DNA of 55,065 nt, from positions 1 through 55,065 of the forward strand of contig JBFXEJ010000026.1 in NCBI GenBank assembly GCA_050180235.1, read 5' to 3'. Numbering within the stretch: the first letter of the stretch is position 1; every line of letters begins with the position of its first letter. The notes under the pieces were generated by a model, which saw nothing but the letters and a program-made list of their open reading frames with translations, was not told where the DNA came from and searched no databases. The position numbers were made by a program, and so were the translations under genes. Origin of the DNA: JAABRU01 sp050180235. Its GTDB lineage: Bacteria; Desulfobacterota; Desulfobacteria; Desulfobacterales; Desulfococcaceae. Below are positions 9,167-18,189 of the stretch, one piece after another.

Positions 9167-9287
9167 TATAGCTTTTAAGATAATTATTTTGGAGCAGGCT
9201 GGGTTGAGGAACGAAACTCAACATTTTGAGTTTGTTGGGTTTAGTTCCTCAACCCAGCCTGCAGGAAACCCCAAAAACATTTTCTTA
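9167..9287. mobile_element. MITE-like palindrome, copy 1 (GAGGAAC stem family)
   Basis: An 18-base perfect inverted repeat (CAGGCTGGGTTGAGGAAC at 9195-9212 with its complement at 9244-9261) lies inside AT-rich ends tatagcttttaagataatt and ggaaaccccaaaaac...tctta. A second copy at 39690-39812 lies in the opposite orientation with the same ends. Its stem carries three paired base changes that keep the hairpin. No coding capacity. Similar GGTTGGGTTGAGGAAC palindromes are, from general knowledge, widespread in cyanobacterial and deltaproteobacterial genomes. Confidence 0.8.
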
Positions 9288-9356
9288 GGTGATTTCCATT
9301 AATGATTATACCGTTTTTCTACAATGATGGTACATTTTTTCATAGAAATCGCCTTA
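9287..9356. repeat. Short AGGTGATTTC...GAAATCGCCT repeat, uninterrupted copy
   Basis: This copy preserves the site that is split at position 23/24 by another palindrome in the copy at the window start. Its 10-base ends are near-perfect inverted repeats and match the termini of the roughly 105-base repeats at 28270, 43592 and 51956, although the interior differs. It abuts the preceding palindrome directly. Confidence 0.7.
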
Positions 9357-9383
9357 AACACTATAGAAAACGTTCCGAAATTT

Positions 9384-11468
9384 TCAGAATTTCCGAACCT
9401 TGCTTCCGGAAATGTATGAACAGCCACGCAAATGTCCTTTGTTCAGCAGAAAGGGCAGCGGTTTCAGCACCAAAGCCGTGCGGGTGGGCAGGTAGAGGCT
9501 GAGCATCTGCGATGTGCCGCCCGGCGATTCGGAAGGCAGTGTGAAATAATTCTGATCCGGCATTACCCTTGCATGGCCGCCGTATATCTGAGCGTCACTG
9601 TCCAGAATCAGGCGGTATTCACCGGCAGGAGCGGGAAAACGGTAATCCTGCCAGGATTGGGAAGGATGGAAATTGAAAGCAAAAATCAGCCCGGCCCGTG
9701 AAAAAATGATGACCTTGTTTTCCGAATGCTCGTGCAGGGAATGAATTTCCGATTCCAGTATCCTATATGTTTTTGCCAGCGAAATCATGTCCCTGTCAAA
9801 GTCGCCCAGAAAATGGTATTTCAGTTTGGGATCATCGGCCAGCGACCACTGACGCCGGGCATAGTGAAGTGACCAGTTGTTTCCTTCCCGTGGAAAATCA
9901 ATCCATTCCGGATGCCCGAACTCATTTCCCATGAAATTCAGATACGCGTTTCCGGCTGTGCCAAGTGTGATGAGCCGGATCATTTTGTGCAGAGCCATGC
10001 CCCGATCCACACGGAGATGGGGATCATCCGCACGCATATGTTCGTATATATCCGCACCGATCAGCCGGAAAATCAGGGTCTGATCCCCGACCAGAGCCTG
10101 ATCATGGGATTCTGCATAACTGATTGTTTTTTCCTCTTTCCTGCGGTTGCAAAGCTCGTACCAGAGATGCCCGATGGGCCAGTTTTCATCCGGAATTTCC
10201 TTGCACAGGCGAATCCAGTAATCCGGCACGCCCATAGCAAAACGGAAATCAAATCCAAGTCCCCCGTCCGGAACAGGCGCGGCCAGTCCCGGCATTCCGC
10301 TTACATCCTCGGCAATGGTGACAGCATCCGGACGCACAGAATGGATCAGTTTGTTTGCCAGGGCCAGATAGGTCAGCGCGTCTTCATCAGTATTTTCATG
10401 ACCGAAATAATCCTCATACGAGGTAAATGCCTTTTCCAGCCCGTGATCCAGATACATCATGCTGGTGACACCGTCAAAACGGAATCCGTCAAAGCGGTAT
10501 TCATCCAGCCAGAAGCGGCAGTTGGAAAGAAGAAAATGCAGCACCTGATATTTGCCATAGTCAAAACACCGGGAATTCCAGGCAAAGTGAAAACCGCGCG
10601 GGCCTTCATGAAAATACTGGTACAGGGTTCCGTCAAAACGGCTCAGTCCCTCGGTTTCATTGGACACAGCATGGGAATGCACCAGATCCATAATCACCCG
10701 CAGCCCCATCTGATGGGCCGTGTCCACCAGTTCCTTAAGATCATAGGGGGATCCGAAACGGGAAGAGGCTGCAAAATAACTGGAAACCTGGTATCCGAAG
10801 GATCCGTAATAGGGATGTTCCTGCACAGCCATCAACTGTATGGTATTGTATCCGGCTTTGACAATGCGGGGCAGGATATTTTGGGTAAATTCCCGGTATG
10901 TGCCGATTTTTTCCTCTTCCTGTGCCATGCCTGCATGACATTCGTAAATCAGCAGAGGTTCATCTTTCAGCGGAGAAAAAAGCGGCATTTTCCATTCATA
11001 GGGTTTTTCCGGATGCCAGACCTGCGCGTTGAAAATAAGGGTATGGGGGTCCTGAACCACCCTGCGGGCATAAGAGGGAATCCGATCCCCCCGGCCATCT
11101 TTCCAGCGAAGCCGGAGCCGGTACAGATCCCCATGCCTGAGCATTTCCGGACCCAGCCGCAGTTCCCATGTGCCTTCCGCGTCCAGACGTTTGAGGGCAA
11201 ATTCCCCGCGTTCCTGCCATCCGCTCCGGTCGCCAATGAGAAAAATCTCTGACGCGCTGGGAGCCCATTCCCGGAAAATCCACTGATTTTCCCGGAAATG
11301 CAGACCAAAATATTCATGGCCCGAGGCAAAATCCGCAAGACTCACCTTGCCGGATGTCAGGCGTTTTTCTGTCTCCTGTATGCGCTCCTGCCGAAAACGG
11401 ATGACAGTCTCGTAAGGGAGAAGAAAAGGGTCTTTTTTAATGATTGCAAAGGTGTCGGTGTCAGTCAT
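9384..11468 (-). CDS. 1,4-alpha-glucan branching enzyme, GH13_8 (eukaryotic-type)
   Basis: 694 residues. An N-terminal CBM48-like module (FREWAPSASEIFLIGDRSGW) precedes the GH13 barrel and an all-beta C-terminal domain. Catalytic residues can be placed: nucleophile Asp332 in DGFRFDGVTSMMY, acid/base Glu387 in TIAEDVSGMP, and Asp456 in AESHDQAL. The DGFRFDGVTSMMY and NFMGNEFGHPEWIDFPREGN signatures are those of the eukaryotic-like GH13_8 group rather than the GlgB (GH13_9) group. It should transfer alpha-1,4 chains to alpha-1,6 positions in glycogen. No other glycogen gene is adjacent. The start has only a weak upstream AGGTA-like site. The last 20 or so residues run toward a repeat and are less typical. 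Confidence 0.9.
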   Translation of the reverse strand: MTDTDTFAIIKKDPFLLPYETVIRFRQERIQETEKRLTSGKVSLADFASGHEYFGLHFRENQWIFREWAPSASEIFLIGDRSGWQERGEFALKRLDAEGTWELRLGPEMLRHGDLYRLRLRWKDGRGDRIPSYARRVVQDPHTLIFNAQVWHPEKPYEWKMPLFSPLKDEPLLIYECHAGMAQEEEKIGTYREFTQNILPRIVKAGYNTIQLMAVQEHPYYGSFGYQVSSYFAASSRFGSPYDLKELVDTAHQMGLRVIMDLVHSHAVSNETEGLSRFDGTLYQYFHEGPRGFHFAWNSRCFDYGKYQVLHFLLSNCRFWLDEYRFDGFRFDGVTSMMYLDHGLEKAFTSYEDYFGHENTDEDALTYLALANKLIHSVRPDAVTIAEDVSGMPGLAAPVPDGGLGFDFRFAMGVPDYWIRLCKEIPDENWPIGHLWYELCNRRKEEKTISYAESHDQALVGDQTLIFRLIGADIYEHMRADDPHLRVDRGMALHKMIRLITLGTAGNAYLNFMGNEFGHPEWIDFPREGNNWSLHYARRQWSLADDPKLKYHFLGDFDRDMISLAKTYRILESEIHSLHEHSENKVIIFSRAGLIFAFNFHPSQSWQDYRFPAPAGEYRLILDSDAQIYGGHARVMPDQNYFTLPSESPGGTSQMLSLYLPTRTALVLKPLPFLLNKGHLRGCSYISGSKVRKF

Positions 11469-11605
11469 ATTTTACCATTATCGGGTTCCGGGTAATGCCT
11501 GCTTGTCACTGGATATTGGATTTTGGGCACTGAGTGGACTGTCAAACAAATTTTTTCACATATCCTGCGGCAAGGTGAAACGGTATAATGCCGTTTCTGC
11601 TGTTT

Positions 11606-11971
11606 TCAGTTTCCGCTGTTTATCGTCATATTGACAGTATTTTTTCCATCCTGATCGCCCGCAAAATGAATGGTCAGGGTTTTTCCATCTTTTTGGGCTA
11701 CCATAGAAAATTCCTTTTCCTGTTTCAGTTCCATCACAATGGTCCAGTTGATTTTTTTTATTTCCGCTTTGTAGTAATCACCGACCTTTTCCATGCTGTC
11801 AGCCACTTCAAATCCTGCCATGGTCGTTCCTTCCATGCTGGCTGTCTGTATGATTTTGGCATCCGGGTAAAGCGTGACAATTCCTTTGAAGGCTTCTGGC
11901 ATTTCCATTCCGGCCAGTGCCGGAACTGTCAGAAACAATACCAGAAACAATGTGCAATACGTTTTTTTCAT
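11606..11971 (-). CDS. Small secreted protein of unknown function
   Basis: 121 residues with a clear signal peptide (MKKTYCTLFLVLFLTVPALA-GM). The mature portion of about 100 residues is rich in Lys, Glu and Thr with alternating hydrophobics (EVADSMEKVGDYYKAEIKK), suggesting a small alpha/beta periplasmic domain. I recognise no family or catalytic motif. ATG is preceded by AAAGGGAGAT on the minus strand, which supports a real gene. It stands alone between the branching enzyme and tRNA-Pro. Confidence 0.75.
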   Translation of the reverse strand: MKKTYCTLFLVLFLTVPALAGMEMPEAFKGIVTLYPDAKIIQTASMEGTTMAGFEVADSMEKVGDYYKAEIKKINWTIVMELKQEKEFSMVAQKDGKTLTIHFAGDQDGKNTVNMTINSGN

Positions 11972-12209
11972 AATATCTCCCTTTCAGAAAATAAAGTTTA
12001 CTGACAAAAGTTTTCCGTCCTTTATGTTTTTAATCCATATAAGTGATACAGGCAAGAAAAAAATTGACAAAGCAGTATTTTAAGTAAATGACCTTTACAT
12101 CTCTGTGCGGTTTGAATATGATACCGGGTTTCGGCAGGTGTTTCCGGCAGCCGGGGATAAAAAAAGCGGCCCGGCTATGCGCCATGACCGCGTGAATATT
12201 TTTTATAAC

Positions 12210-12286
12210 TGGTCGGGGCGGAGGGATTTGAACCCCCGACTTTCTGCTCCCAAAGCAGACGCGCTACCAGCCTGCGCTACGCCCCG
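12210..12286 (-). tRNA. tRNA-Pro (anticodon UGG)
   Basis: Read on the minus strand, the acceptor stem CGGGGCG pairs with CGCCCCG. The D-arm is TAGCGCAGGCTGGTAGCGC, and the anticodon stem CTGCT/AGCAG encloses TTTGGGA with anticodon TGG. The T-arm is GGGGGTTCAAATCCC. The 3' CCA is encoded (12210-12212). The gene lies 79 bases from the divergent helicase-nuclease gene. Confidence 0.95.
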
Positions 12287-12365
12287 ATTATATTTTCACT
12301 TTTAGCACATTTTGGGAATCTATGCAAGACCATACCGGATATTTTTTAAAAAAGAGGAGCCTTCG

Positions 12366-15300
12366 GTGACAGTTTCCCCGGACATCAACGAATATATTGC
12401 CTCTCTCCGGGCTTCTGCACGCATGGGTGATCAGGTCGTGTTTCACACCCTGCTGCCGGAAAGTCCCGCAGAGTTTGCAAAACCTGCTGTTCCTTTGCCG
12501 GAAGAACTGATTCAAATCATGCAGGATTCCGGAATTTCGGGCCTTTACCGGCATCAGGCTGAGGCCATTGATCATATCCGCGCAGGCCGTCATACCGTTA
12601 TTGCCACGCCAACGGCCAGCGGCAAAACCCTGATATACAATCTCCCGATTCTGGAAAATATTCTCAAAAATCCCGCATCCCGGACCCTGTGCCTTTTTCC
12701 CCTCAAGGCGCTGGCACAGGATCAGCTTCGTGCCTTTGGGGAAATAGCGGACAGAATCAAAGGCATCCGGCCCTCTGCGGCCATATATGACGGAGACACC
12801 ACTGCATGGCAGAGGAAAAAAATCCGGGAAAATCCCCCCAATGTGCTGCTGACCAACCCGGAAATGCTTCATCTTTCCTTTCTGCCCTGGCATATGCAGT
12901 GGAGTGAATTTCTTTCCGGTCTTGATTTGGTGGTGGTGGATGAGGTGCATACCTACCGGGGACTGATGGGATCGCATATGGCAAATGTTTTCCGGCGGTT
13001 TCTGAGGATATGCCGTTTCTACGGCGCATCGCCTGTATTTGTCTTCAGTTCCGCAACAGTTGCCAATCCTGCGGAACTTTCACGGGATCTGACAGGTCTG
13101 AACGTGGAAACCGTGACCCGCAGTGGCGCGCCCCGCGGACGGAAATATCTGCTTTTCATGGAATCCCTGTCCGGTCCGGCACGAACCGCCATTCTGCTGC
13201 TCAAGGCCGCTCTTCACCGGGGACTGCGCAGCATTGTTTATGCCCAGTCCCGCAAACTCACGGAACTGATTGCTATCTGGGCAGGAAGCAAATCCGGCGC
13301 GTTTGCGGAAAAAATCAGCGCGTACCGGGCCGGTTTTCTGCCCGAAGAACGCAGGGAAATTGAGGCCCGGCTTTCAGACGGGAGCCTCCTGGCCGTGATT
13401 TCCACCAGTGCTTTGGAACTGGGGATTGATATTGGCGATTTGGAACTTTGCCTGCTGACAGGTTATCCCGGAACAATTGTTGCCACATGGCAGAGGGCGG
13501 GACGCGTGGGACGCTCCGGTCAGGATTCCGCTGTGATTCTTGTCGCGGGAGAGGATGCGCTGGATCAGTATTTTCTGCGCAATCCCCAGGAACTGCTCAC
13601 GCGGGAACCTGAAGCTGCTGTGGTCAATCCTTTTAACCCGGAGATTGTGAAAAAACACCTGCTCTGCGCGGCTGCTGAACTGCCAATTAGAACTGATGAG
13701 AAATTCCTTGTGCCTGAACCTGTGCGCAAAGCTGTGGCTGAACTGGAAGAAAAAGGGGATTTGCTGCGAAGTGAGGACGGGAAGGAACTGTATTCCCGGC
13801 GCAAATCTCCCCATCGCGGGGTGGATCTGCGGGGAACCGGCACACGCTATGCCATCATCTGTGCGAGAACCGGAAAAAATATGGGGGATATTGACGGATT
13901 CCGTGCCTTCAGGGAAACCCATCCGGGCGCAGTCTATCTCCACAATGGAGAAACCTTTCTGGTCAACACCCTTGATCCAAACACCATGACCGTAAAGGTG
14001 ACATCAGCCCGGCTTGCTTATTATACCCGTGTCCGATCTGTGAAAACCACAGAAATTCTTGAAATCAGCGAAGAAAAAGCCGTATGGGGAACCCGTGTTT
14101 TCTGCGGAAAACTCAAAGTCACGGATCAGGTCACCGGCTATGAAAAGCGGCAGATGCACGGCTCCCGATCCATTGGTATTGTCCCTCTTGATCTTCCGCC
14201 CCAGATATTTGAAACCGAGGGAATATGGTTCCGTATTCCCCGTGAAGTGCGGCAAAATACCGAGACCGCAAACCGCCATTTCATGGGCGGCATTCATGCC
14301 ATTGAACATGCGGCCATCGGCATTTTTCCGCTGCTGGTGATGACCGACAGAAATGATCTGGGCGGCATTTCCACAGATTTTCATCCCCAGGTTCAGGATG
14401 CCGCTGTTTTCATCTATGACGGTGTACCCGGCGGCGCGGGCCTGACCCGTCAGGCATATTACAAAGCAGGGGAACTTCTGGAAGCCACTCTCAAGGTTAT
14501 CCGCGACTGCCCCTGCGAATCGGGCTGCCCTTCCTGCGTGCATTCTCCCAAATGCGGATCAGGAAACCGGCCCATTGACAAACAGGCCGCTGTTTTCATT
14601 CTGGAGCAAATCCGAAACAGACAGCCGGACGGCAAGGTTTCAGGTGTCAGGTTTCAGGAGAGAAAGACAAACAGTTCCGGTGAAATGGATTCGGATTTGT
14701 CTGCTGAGGCAAAGCAGGGAGAGGTTTCAGGTTTCAGGTTTCAGGGAAAAAACGCAAAAAGTTCAGCAGATGCGGATCAGCGGGAATTGCGGAATAGTTC
14801 CACTTCCCTGTATCCAAATGAAATTCATGAGGGGAGAAAACACCCTTTTCTGTACAAAGGAAATGAGACAGGGGAAACACCGCCCGCTGCCCTGCATGAA
14901 GTTCCGGAAAAAAGGAATACGCTTTATGCAGCTTATCCGGAATCCATGCGTTTCGGCGTGCTGGATATTGAAACCCGGCGCTCCGCGCAGGAAGTGGGGG
15001 GCTGGCACAGGGCAGATCGCATGGGGATAAGCTGCGCTGTGCTGTATGATTCAGAAAAAGACAATTTTTTTGATTTTATGCAGGAGCAGGTGGATGAGCT
15101 TGTATCCCATATGAAAAATTTGGATCTGATTGTGGGTTTCAATATCCGGCGCTTTGATTACCATGTGCTGAAAGGTCATTCGGATTTTGATTTTGCTTCC
15201 CTTCCCACTTTGGATATTCTCGATGATGTGCATAAAAAACTGGGATACCGGCTGTCTCTGGATCATCTTGCCCGGATCACGCTGGGAACACAAAAAAGTG

Positions 15301-15497
15301 CGGACGGTCTGCAGGCCCTGAAATGGTGGAAAGAGGGAAAAATTGAGGAAATTGTCAGATACTGCCGCAAAGATGTGGAAGTGACAAGGGATCTGTTTTT
15401 ATACGGAAAGAAGAATGGTTATCTGCTTTTTCAGAACAAAGCGGGCGGCATGGTAAGGATTCCTGTAAAATGGCAGGATTCAGCATTTACAGGATAA
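12366..15497 (+). CDS. MrfA-like DEAD/DEAH helicase (DUF1998) fused to MrfB-like RNase H-fold exonuclease
   Basis: 1043 residues. The N-terminal two thirds are a superfamily 2 helicase: TPTASGKT at 81-88, DEVH at 192-195, SSAT motif III, a helicase C domain with QRAGRVGRSGQ, then a DUF1998-type domain with a four-Cys cluster (CPCESGCPSC...C) from residue 715. This is the layout of Bacillus YprA/MrfA. After a repetitive linker (about 755-805), residues from 861 form a DEDD-type nuclease domain: GVLDIET (Asp867, Glu869), VGFNIRRFD and YCRKDVE (Asp1003), as in YprB/MrfB. MrfA and MrfB act together in mitomycin C-type DNA repair, so the fusion is functionally coherent. The start chosen is GTG at 12366 with AAGAGGAG seven bases upstream; an upstream TTG at 12312 lacks a site. 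Its 3' end overlaps the convergent kinase gene by 18 bases. Confidence 0.9.
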   Translation: MTVSPDINEYIASLRASARMGDQVVFHTLLPESPAEFAKPAVPLPEELIQIMQDSGISGLYRHQAEAIDHIRAGRHTVIATPTASGKTLIYNLPILENILKNPASRTLCLFPLKALAQDQLRAFGEIADRIKGIRPSAAIYDGDTTAWQRKKIRENPPNVLLTNPEMLHLSFLPWHMQWSEFLSGLDLVVVDEVHTYRGLMGSHMANVFRRFLRICRFYGASPVFVFSSATVANPAELSRDLTGLNVETVTRSGAPRGRKYLLFMESLSGPARTAILLLKAALHRGLRSIVYAQSRKLTELIAIWAGSKSGAFAEKISAYRAGFLPEERREIEARLSDGSLLAVISTSALELGIDIGDLELCLLTGYPGTIVATWQRAGRVGRSGQDSAVILVAGEDALDQYFLRNPQELLTREPEAAVVNPFNPEIVKKHLLCAAAELPIRTDEKFLVPEPVRKAVAELEEKGDLLRSEDGKELYSRRKSPHRGVDLRGTGTRYAIICARTGKNMGDIDGFRAFRETHPGAVYLHNGETFLVNTLDPNTMTVKVTSARLAYYTRVRSVKTTEILEISEEKAVWGTRVFCGKLKVTDQVTGYEKRQMHGSRSIGIVPLDLPPQIFETEGIWFRIPREVRQNTETANRHFMGGIHAIEHAAIGIFPLLVMTDRNDLGGISTDFHPQVQDAAVFIYDGVPGGAGLTRQAYYKAGELLEATLKVIRDCPCESGCPSCVHSPKCGSGNRPIDKQAAVFILEQIRNRQPDGKVSGVRFQERKTNSSGEMDSDLSAEAKQGEVSGFRFQGKNAKSSADADQRELRNSSTSLYPNEIHEGRKHPFLYKGNETGETPPAALHEVPEKRNTLYAAYPESMRFGVLDIETRRSAQEVGGWHRADRMGISCAVLYDSEKDNFFDFMQEQVDELVSHMKNLDLIVGFNIRRFDYHVLKGHSDFDFASLPTLDILDDVHKKLGYRLSLDHLARITLGTQKSADGLQALKWWKEGKIEEIVRYCRKDVEVTRDLFLYGKKNGYLLFQNKAGGMVRIPVKWQDSAFTG
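14635..14752 (+). repeat. In-frame GTTTCAGGTGTCAGG-type repeats inside the helicase-nuclease linker
   Basis: Two clusters (about 14637-14662 and 14730-14747) consist of reiterated GGTTTCAGG/GTGTCAGG units. The same units occur in intergenic DNA at 30120-30145 and, inverted, around 31440-31466. Here they stay in frame and encode VSGVRFQE and VSGFRFQG in the linker between the helicase and nuclease domains. This looks like invasion or expansion of an intergenic repeat tolerated in a flexible linker. Confidence 0.6.
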
Positions 15498-16820
15498 GTC
15501 TCCGGCTGATACTGGCGGATCAGTCTGTCTGAAACGCAGGGTGAAAACCGTGCCTTTCCCGACCTCACTTTCCACATCCATTCTGTTTTTGTAGGATTCC
15601 ATAATCCGGTATACAATGGAAAGCCCCAGACCGGTTCCATTTTTCTTTGTGGTGACAAAGGGATCAAAAACAGTGGAAAGAATGTTTTCGGGAATGCCGC
15701 AGCCGTTGTCACGGATAGTGATTATCGCATATCTGTCCCTGTTTTCCTTTATTGTATTCATCCTTATTTCTATATGCCCCTTATCTGTGATGGATTCCGC
15801 TGCATTTAAGAGAATATTCCAGCATATCTGGCGCAGATGATCAGCATCCATCTCTGTCCACACATCCTGATCTATATTCCGGGAAATTGTGACACCCATG
15901 CAGTTTTTTCTGTCATTTTCAAAAATGGTCACAATATCATGCAAAGTCCGGCCCAGATCGATCCGCTCCGGTTTTCCTGCCGGAGGTCTGGCAAAGAGAA
16001 GAAAATCACTGACCAGGGAATTAAGTCTGTCGGCCTCTCTGAGAATAATCTGCATCAAAATTTCATTGTCAGGGTCAGGACTGCCGCTTTCCTGCAGCAG
16101 TTGTATAGATCCCCGCAGAGAGGCCAGGGGATTTTTTATTTCGTGAGCCAGACCTGCGGCCATTTCACCGATGGCTGCCATTTTTTCCACCCGTTTCACC
16201 TGGGCTTCCATGACGGCGAGTTCTTTTTCCTTTTTTCTGGCATACTCGGCCAGAAAACCGCTGAGAAATGCAACTGCAAAACAGGCCACCATGATAATCA
16301 GAATTTTGTACAGGACAAAACTCCATTCATAGTTACGGGCCATAAGATTTTCATCCATACCAAAGGGGTTGAAAATACCGTAGTATTCCAAATCCATCAG
16401 TATTCCGTACTGTATACTGCAGACTGCGGCCATAATCATGCTTCCTTTTCGGAAAAGCAGCATACTGGCATAAATAATGACCACCAGATACAGAAAAGAG
16501 AAAAGACTCGAAAAACTTCCGGTGAGAAAAATGATCAGGGTAACTATGCAGGTGTCAATAAAAATCTGGATATAGGCAAACAGCAGCAACTGCCGGGTTC
16601 GGGGAAGCAGCAGTGTATATATAAAAGAAAGAAAATACAGTCCGGCTATCAGTTCGTACAGAACAACCATAGGCCGGCTCAGGGAGGAAATATCCTCCCC
16701 CACCTGCAGCACAATGGTGGATCCCAGAAGCAGAGTGGTAAACAGCACACGGAAAAACATAAGCCATTTGAGCTTATGATAAAAATCACTGTCTGTCTCC
16801 GGTAAGGTGCTGTCTGTCAT
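15480..16820 (-). CDS. PilS/NtrB-like membrane sensor histidine kinase
   Basis: 446 residues. About six hydrophobic helices occupy residues 18-195 (for example MFFRVLFTTLLLGSTIVLQV and LYLVVIIYASMLLF), the arrangement of PilS. A short linker leads to H-box GLAHEIKNPLASL, His226, an N-box (ILLNAAESI), DNGCGI and GTGLGLSIVYRI, so the catalytic core is complete. It is 26 bases downstream of pilC and probably co-transcribed, which supports a role in pilus regulation. No PilR-type regulator lies in the window. ATG at 16820 has no strong ribosome site, and translation may be coupled to pilC. The stop lies within the 3' end of the convergent helicase gene. Confidence 0.88.
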   Translation of the reverse strand: MTDSTLPETDSDFYHKLKWLMFFRVLFTTLLLGSTIVLQVGEDISSLSRPMVVLYELIAGLYFLSFIYTLLLPRTRQLLLFAYIQIFIDTCIVTLIIFLTGSFSSLFSFLYLVVIIYASMLLFRKGSMIMAAVCSIQYGILMDLEYYGIFNPFGMDENLMARNYEWSFVLYKILIIMVACFAVAFLSGFLAEYARKKEKELAVMEAQVKRVEKMAAIGEMAAGLAHEIKNPLASLRGSIQLLQESGSPDPDNEILMQIILREADRLNSLVSDFLLFARPPAGKPERIDLGRTLHDIVTIFENDRKNCMGVTISRNIDQDVWTEMDADHLRQICWNILLNAAESITDKGHIEIRMNTIKENRDRYAIITIRDNGCGIPENILSTVFDPFVTTKKNGTGLGLSIVYRIMESYKNRMDVESEVGKGTVFTLRFRQTDPPVSAGDLSCKC

Positions 16821-16846
16821 ATGCAAACCGTTTGTTCCGAATCCGA

Positions 16847-18055
16847 TTAACCCACGGCATTTGCCATTGTAAAAATAGGCAGATACATGGCAATGACCAG
16901 ACCGCCGACCACCACACCCAGAAAACACATCATGGCCGGTTCAATCATTTCCGTCATGCTGTTTACAGCCTCATCCACCTCATCATCATAAAAATCCGCT
17001 ATTTTTTCCAGCATGGTATCCAGTGCGCCTGTGGATTCACCCACTGAAATCATGGAGCACACCATGGGAGGGAAAACCCCGCTTTCTGTAAGAGGATCAG
17101 CCATAGTCCGGCCTTCGGAGATACCTGCCCGCACATCATAGATAGCCAGTTCTACCGACATGTTTCCCGCTGTCTTGGCCACAATATCCAGTGCATCCAT
17201 GATGGCCACACCGCTGGTAAGCATGGTGCTCATAGTCCGGGTGAATTTTGCCACAGCGATTTTGCGGATCAGGATGCCCATCACCGGAAGGGTCAGGGCA
17301 AAGGCATCCACTGTCCGGCGCCCTTTTTCTGTGGCATAATATTTTTTAAAGGCAAAGCCAAGCAGTCCTGTTCCAATCACAATATAAATCACATTGCTTT
17401 TGACAAACCCGCTGATATTGATAACAAGCTGCGTCAGACCAGGGAGGGCGGCTCCCATTTCCGCAAACATGGCCTGAAAAACCGGAATAACAAAAACCAT
17501 AATAACCATCACCACGACAACGGCCACAACAACGGTGATGGTGGGATACATCATGGCACTTTTCACCTTGGACTTGAGTTTTGCCGCCTTCTCCAGGTTT
17601 TCAGACAGTCTTCTCAGAATTGTGTCCAGAATACCGCCAGCCTCTCCTGCGGCTATCATATTGACAAAGAGAGCGTCAAACTCATCCGGGTGTTTTTTCA
17701 GAGCGTCCGCCAGGGTTGTACCGCCCTCAACATCTGTTTTCACTTCCTTCATTTTCATTTTGAAGGTCGGATTTTCAGCCTGGGAGGCCAGCAGATCAAG
17801 GCACTGAATGATGGGAAGACCCGCATCAATCATAGTGGAAAACTGCCGGCAGAAGATAATAATATCCTTGGCTGTCACCTTGGGAGCCAGGATCGGAAAA
17901 CTTTCATAAATTTCTTTGGGTTTGGGTTTTACCTTTGGATTGATTACCCCCCGTTTGGCAATCTGGGTTGTGGCAATGTCTGCGCTGTTGGCCTCAATAA
18001 TCCCTTTGACAGTAACCCCTCTTTTGTTCTTTCCTTTATATACATATTCTGCCAT
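16847..18055 (-). CDS. pilC: Type IV pilus / type II secretion inner-membrane platform protein PilC
   Basis: 402 residues, the normal length for PilC/GspF. Two T2SSF domains (about 70-195 and 275-395) each contain the FxRQFSTMIDAGLP / FTRTMSTMLTSGVA pattern and a GE(A/S)xGxLD motif (AAGEAGGILDTIL, SVGESTGALDTML). Membrane helices lie near 170-190, 220-240 and 375-395. PilC organises the pilus assembly machinery in the inner membrane. The minus-strand start is preceded by CAGGGAGAGG. Other pilus genes are outside the window. Confidence 0.95.
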   Translation of the reverse strand: MAEYVYKGKNKRGVTVKGIIEANSADIATTQIAKRGVINPKVKPKPKEIYESFPILAPKVTAKDIIIFCRQFSTMIDAGLPIIQCLDLLASQAENPTFKMKMKEVKTDVEGGTTLADALKKHPDEFDALFVNMIAAGEAGGILDTILRRLSENLEKAAKLKSKVKSAMMYPTITVVVAVVVVMVIMVFVIPVFQAMFAEMGAALPGLTQLVINISGFVKSNVIYIVIGTGLLGFAFKKYYATEKGRRTVDAFALTLPVMGILIRKIAVAKFTRTMSTMLTSGVAIMDALDIVAKTAGNMSVELAIYDVRAGISEGRTMADPLTESGVFPPMVCSMISVGESTGALDTMLEKIADFYDDEVDEAVNSMTEMIEPAMMCFLGVVVGGLVIAMYLPIFTMANAVG

Positions 18056-18082
18056 AATCCTCTCCCTGAATGATAAATTGGT

Positions 18083-18189
18083 AGTGGGTCAAACCGGTTG
18101 ACAGCCCCGGTGTTTAACCGCAGAGTGACGCAGAGTTTTTCTCTGTGCGAAACTCAGATTGAAAAAAGAATCAATCGGTTTGACCCACT
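18083..18189. repeat. Terminal-inverted-repeat element, GGGTCAAACCGGTT family, copy 1
   Basis: Nineteen-base ends (AGTGGGTCAAACCGGTTGA at 18083-18101; its complement with one mismatch at 18171-18189) flank about 70 bases of unrelated sequence with an internal GCAGAG...CTCTGTGC hairpin. No open frame of note. Confidence 0.7.

Noticed and set aside
9912..11252. 446-codon plus-strand open frame opposite the branching enzyme
   Set aside because: The minus-strand frame carries every GH13 motif; the plus-strand translation is rich in His, Gln and Pro with no motif, the usual shadow of a coding strand.
15837..16805. 322-codon plus-strand frame opposite the PilS-like kinase
   Set aside because: Antisense shadow of a gene with complete kinase motifs.
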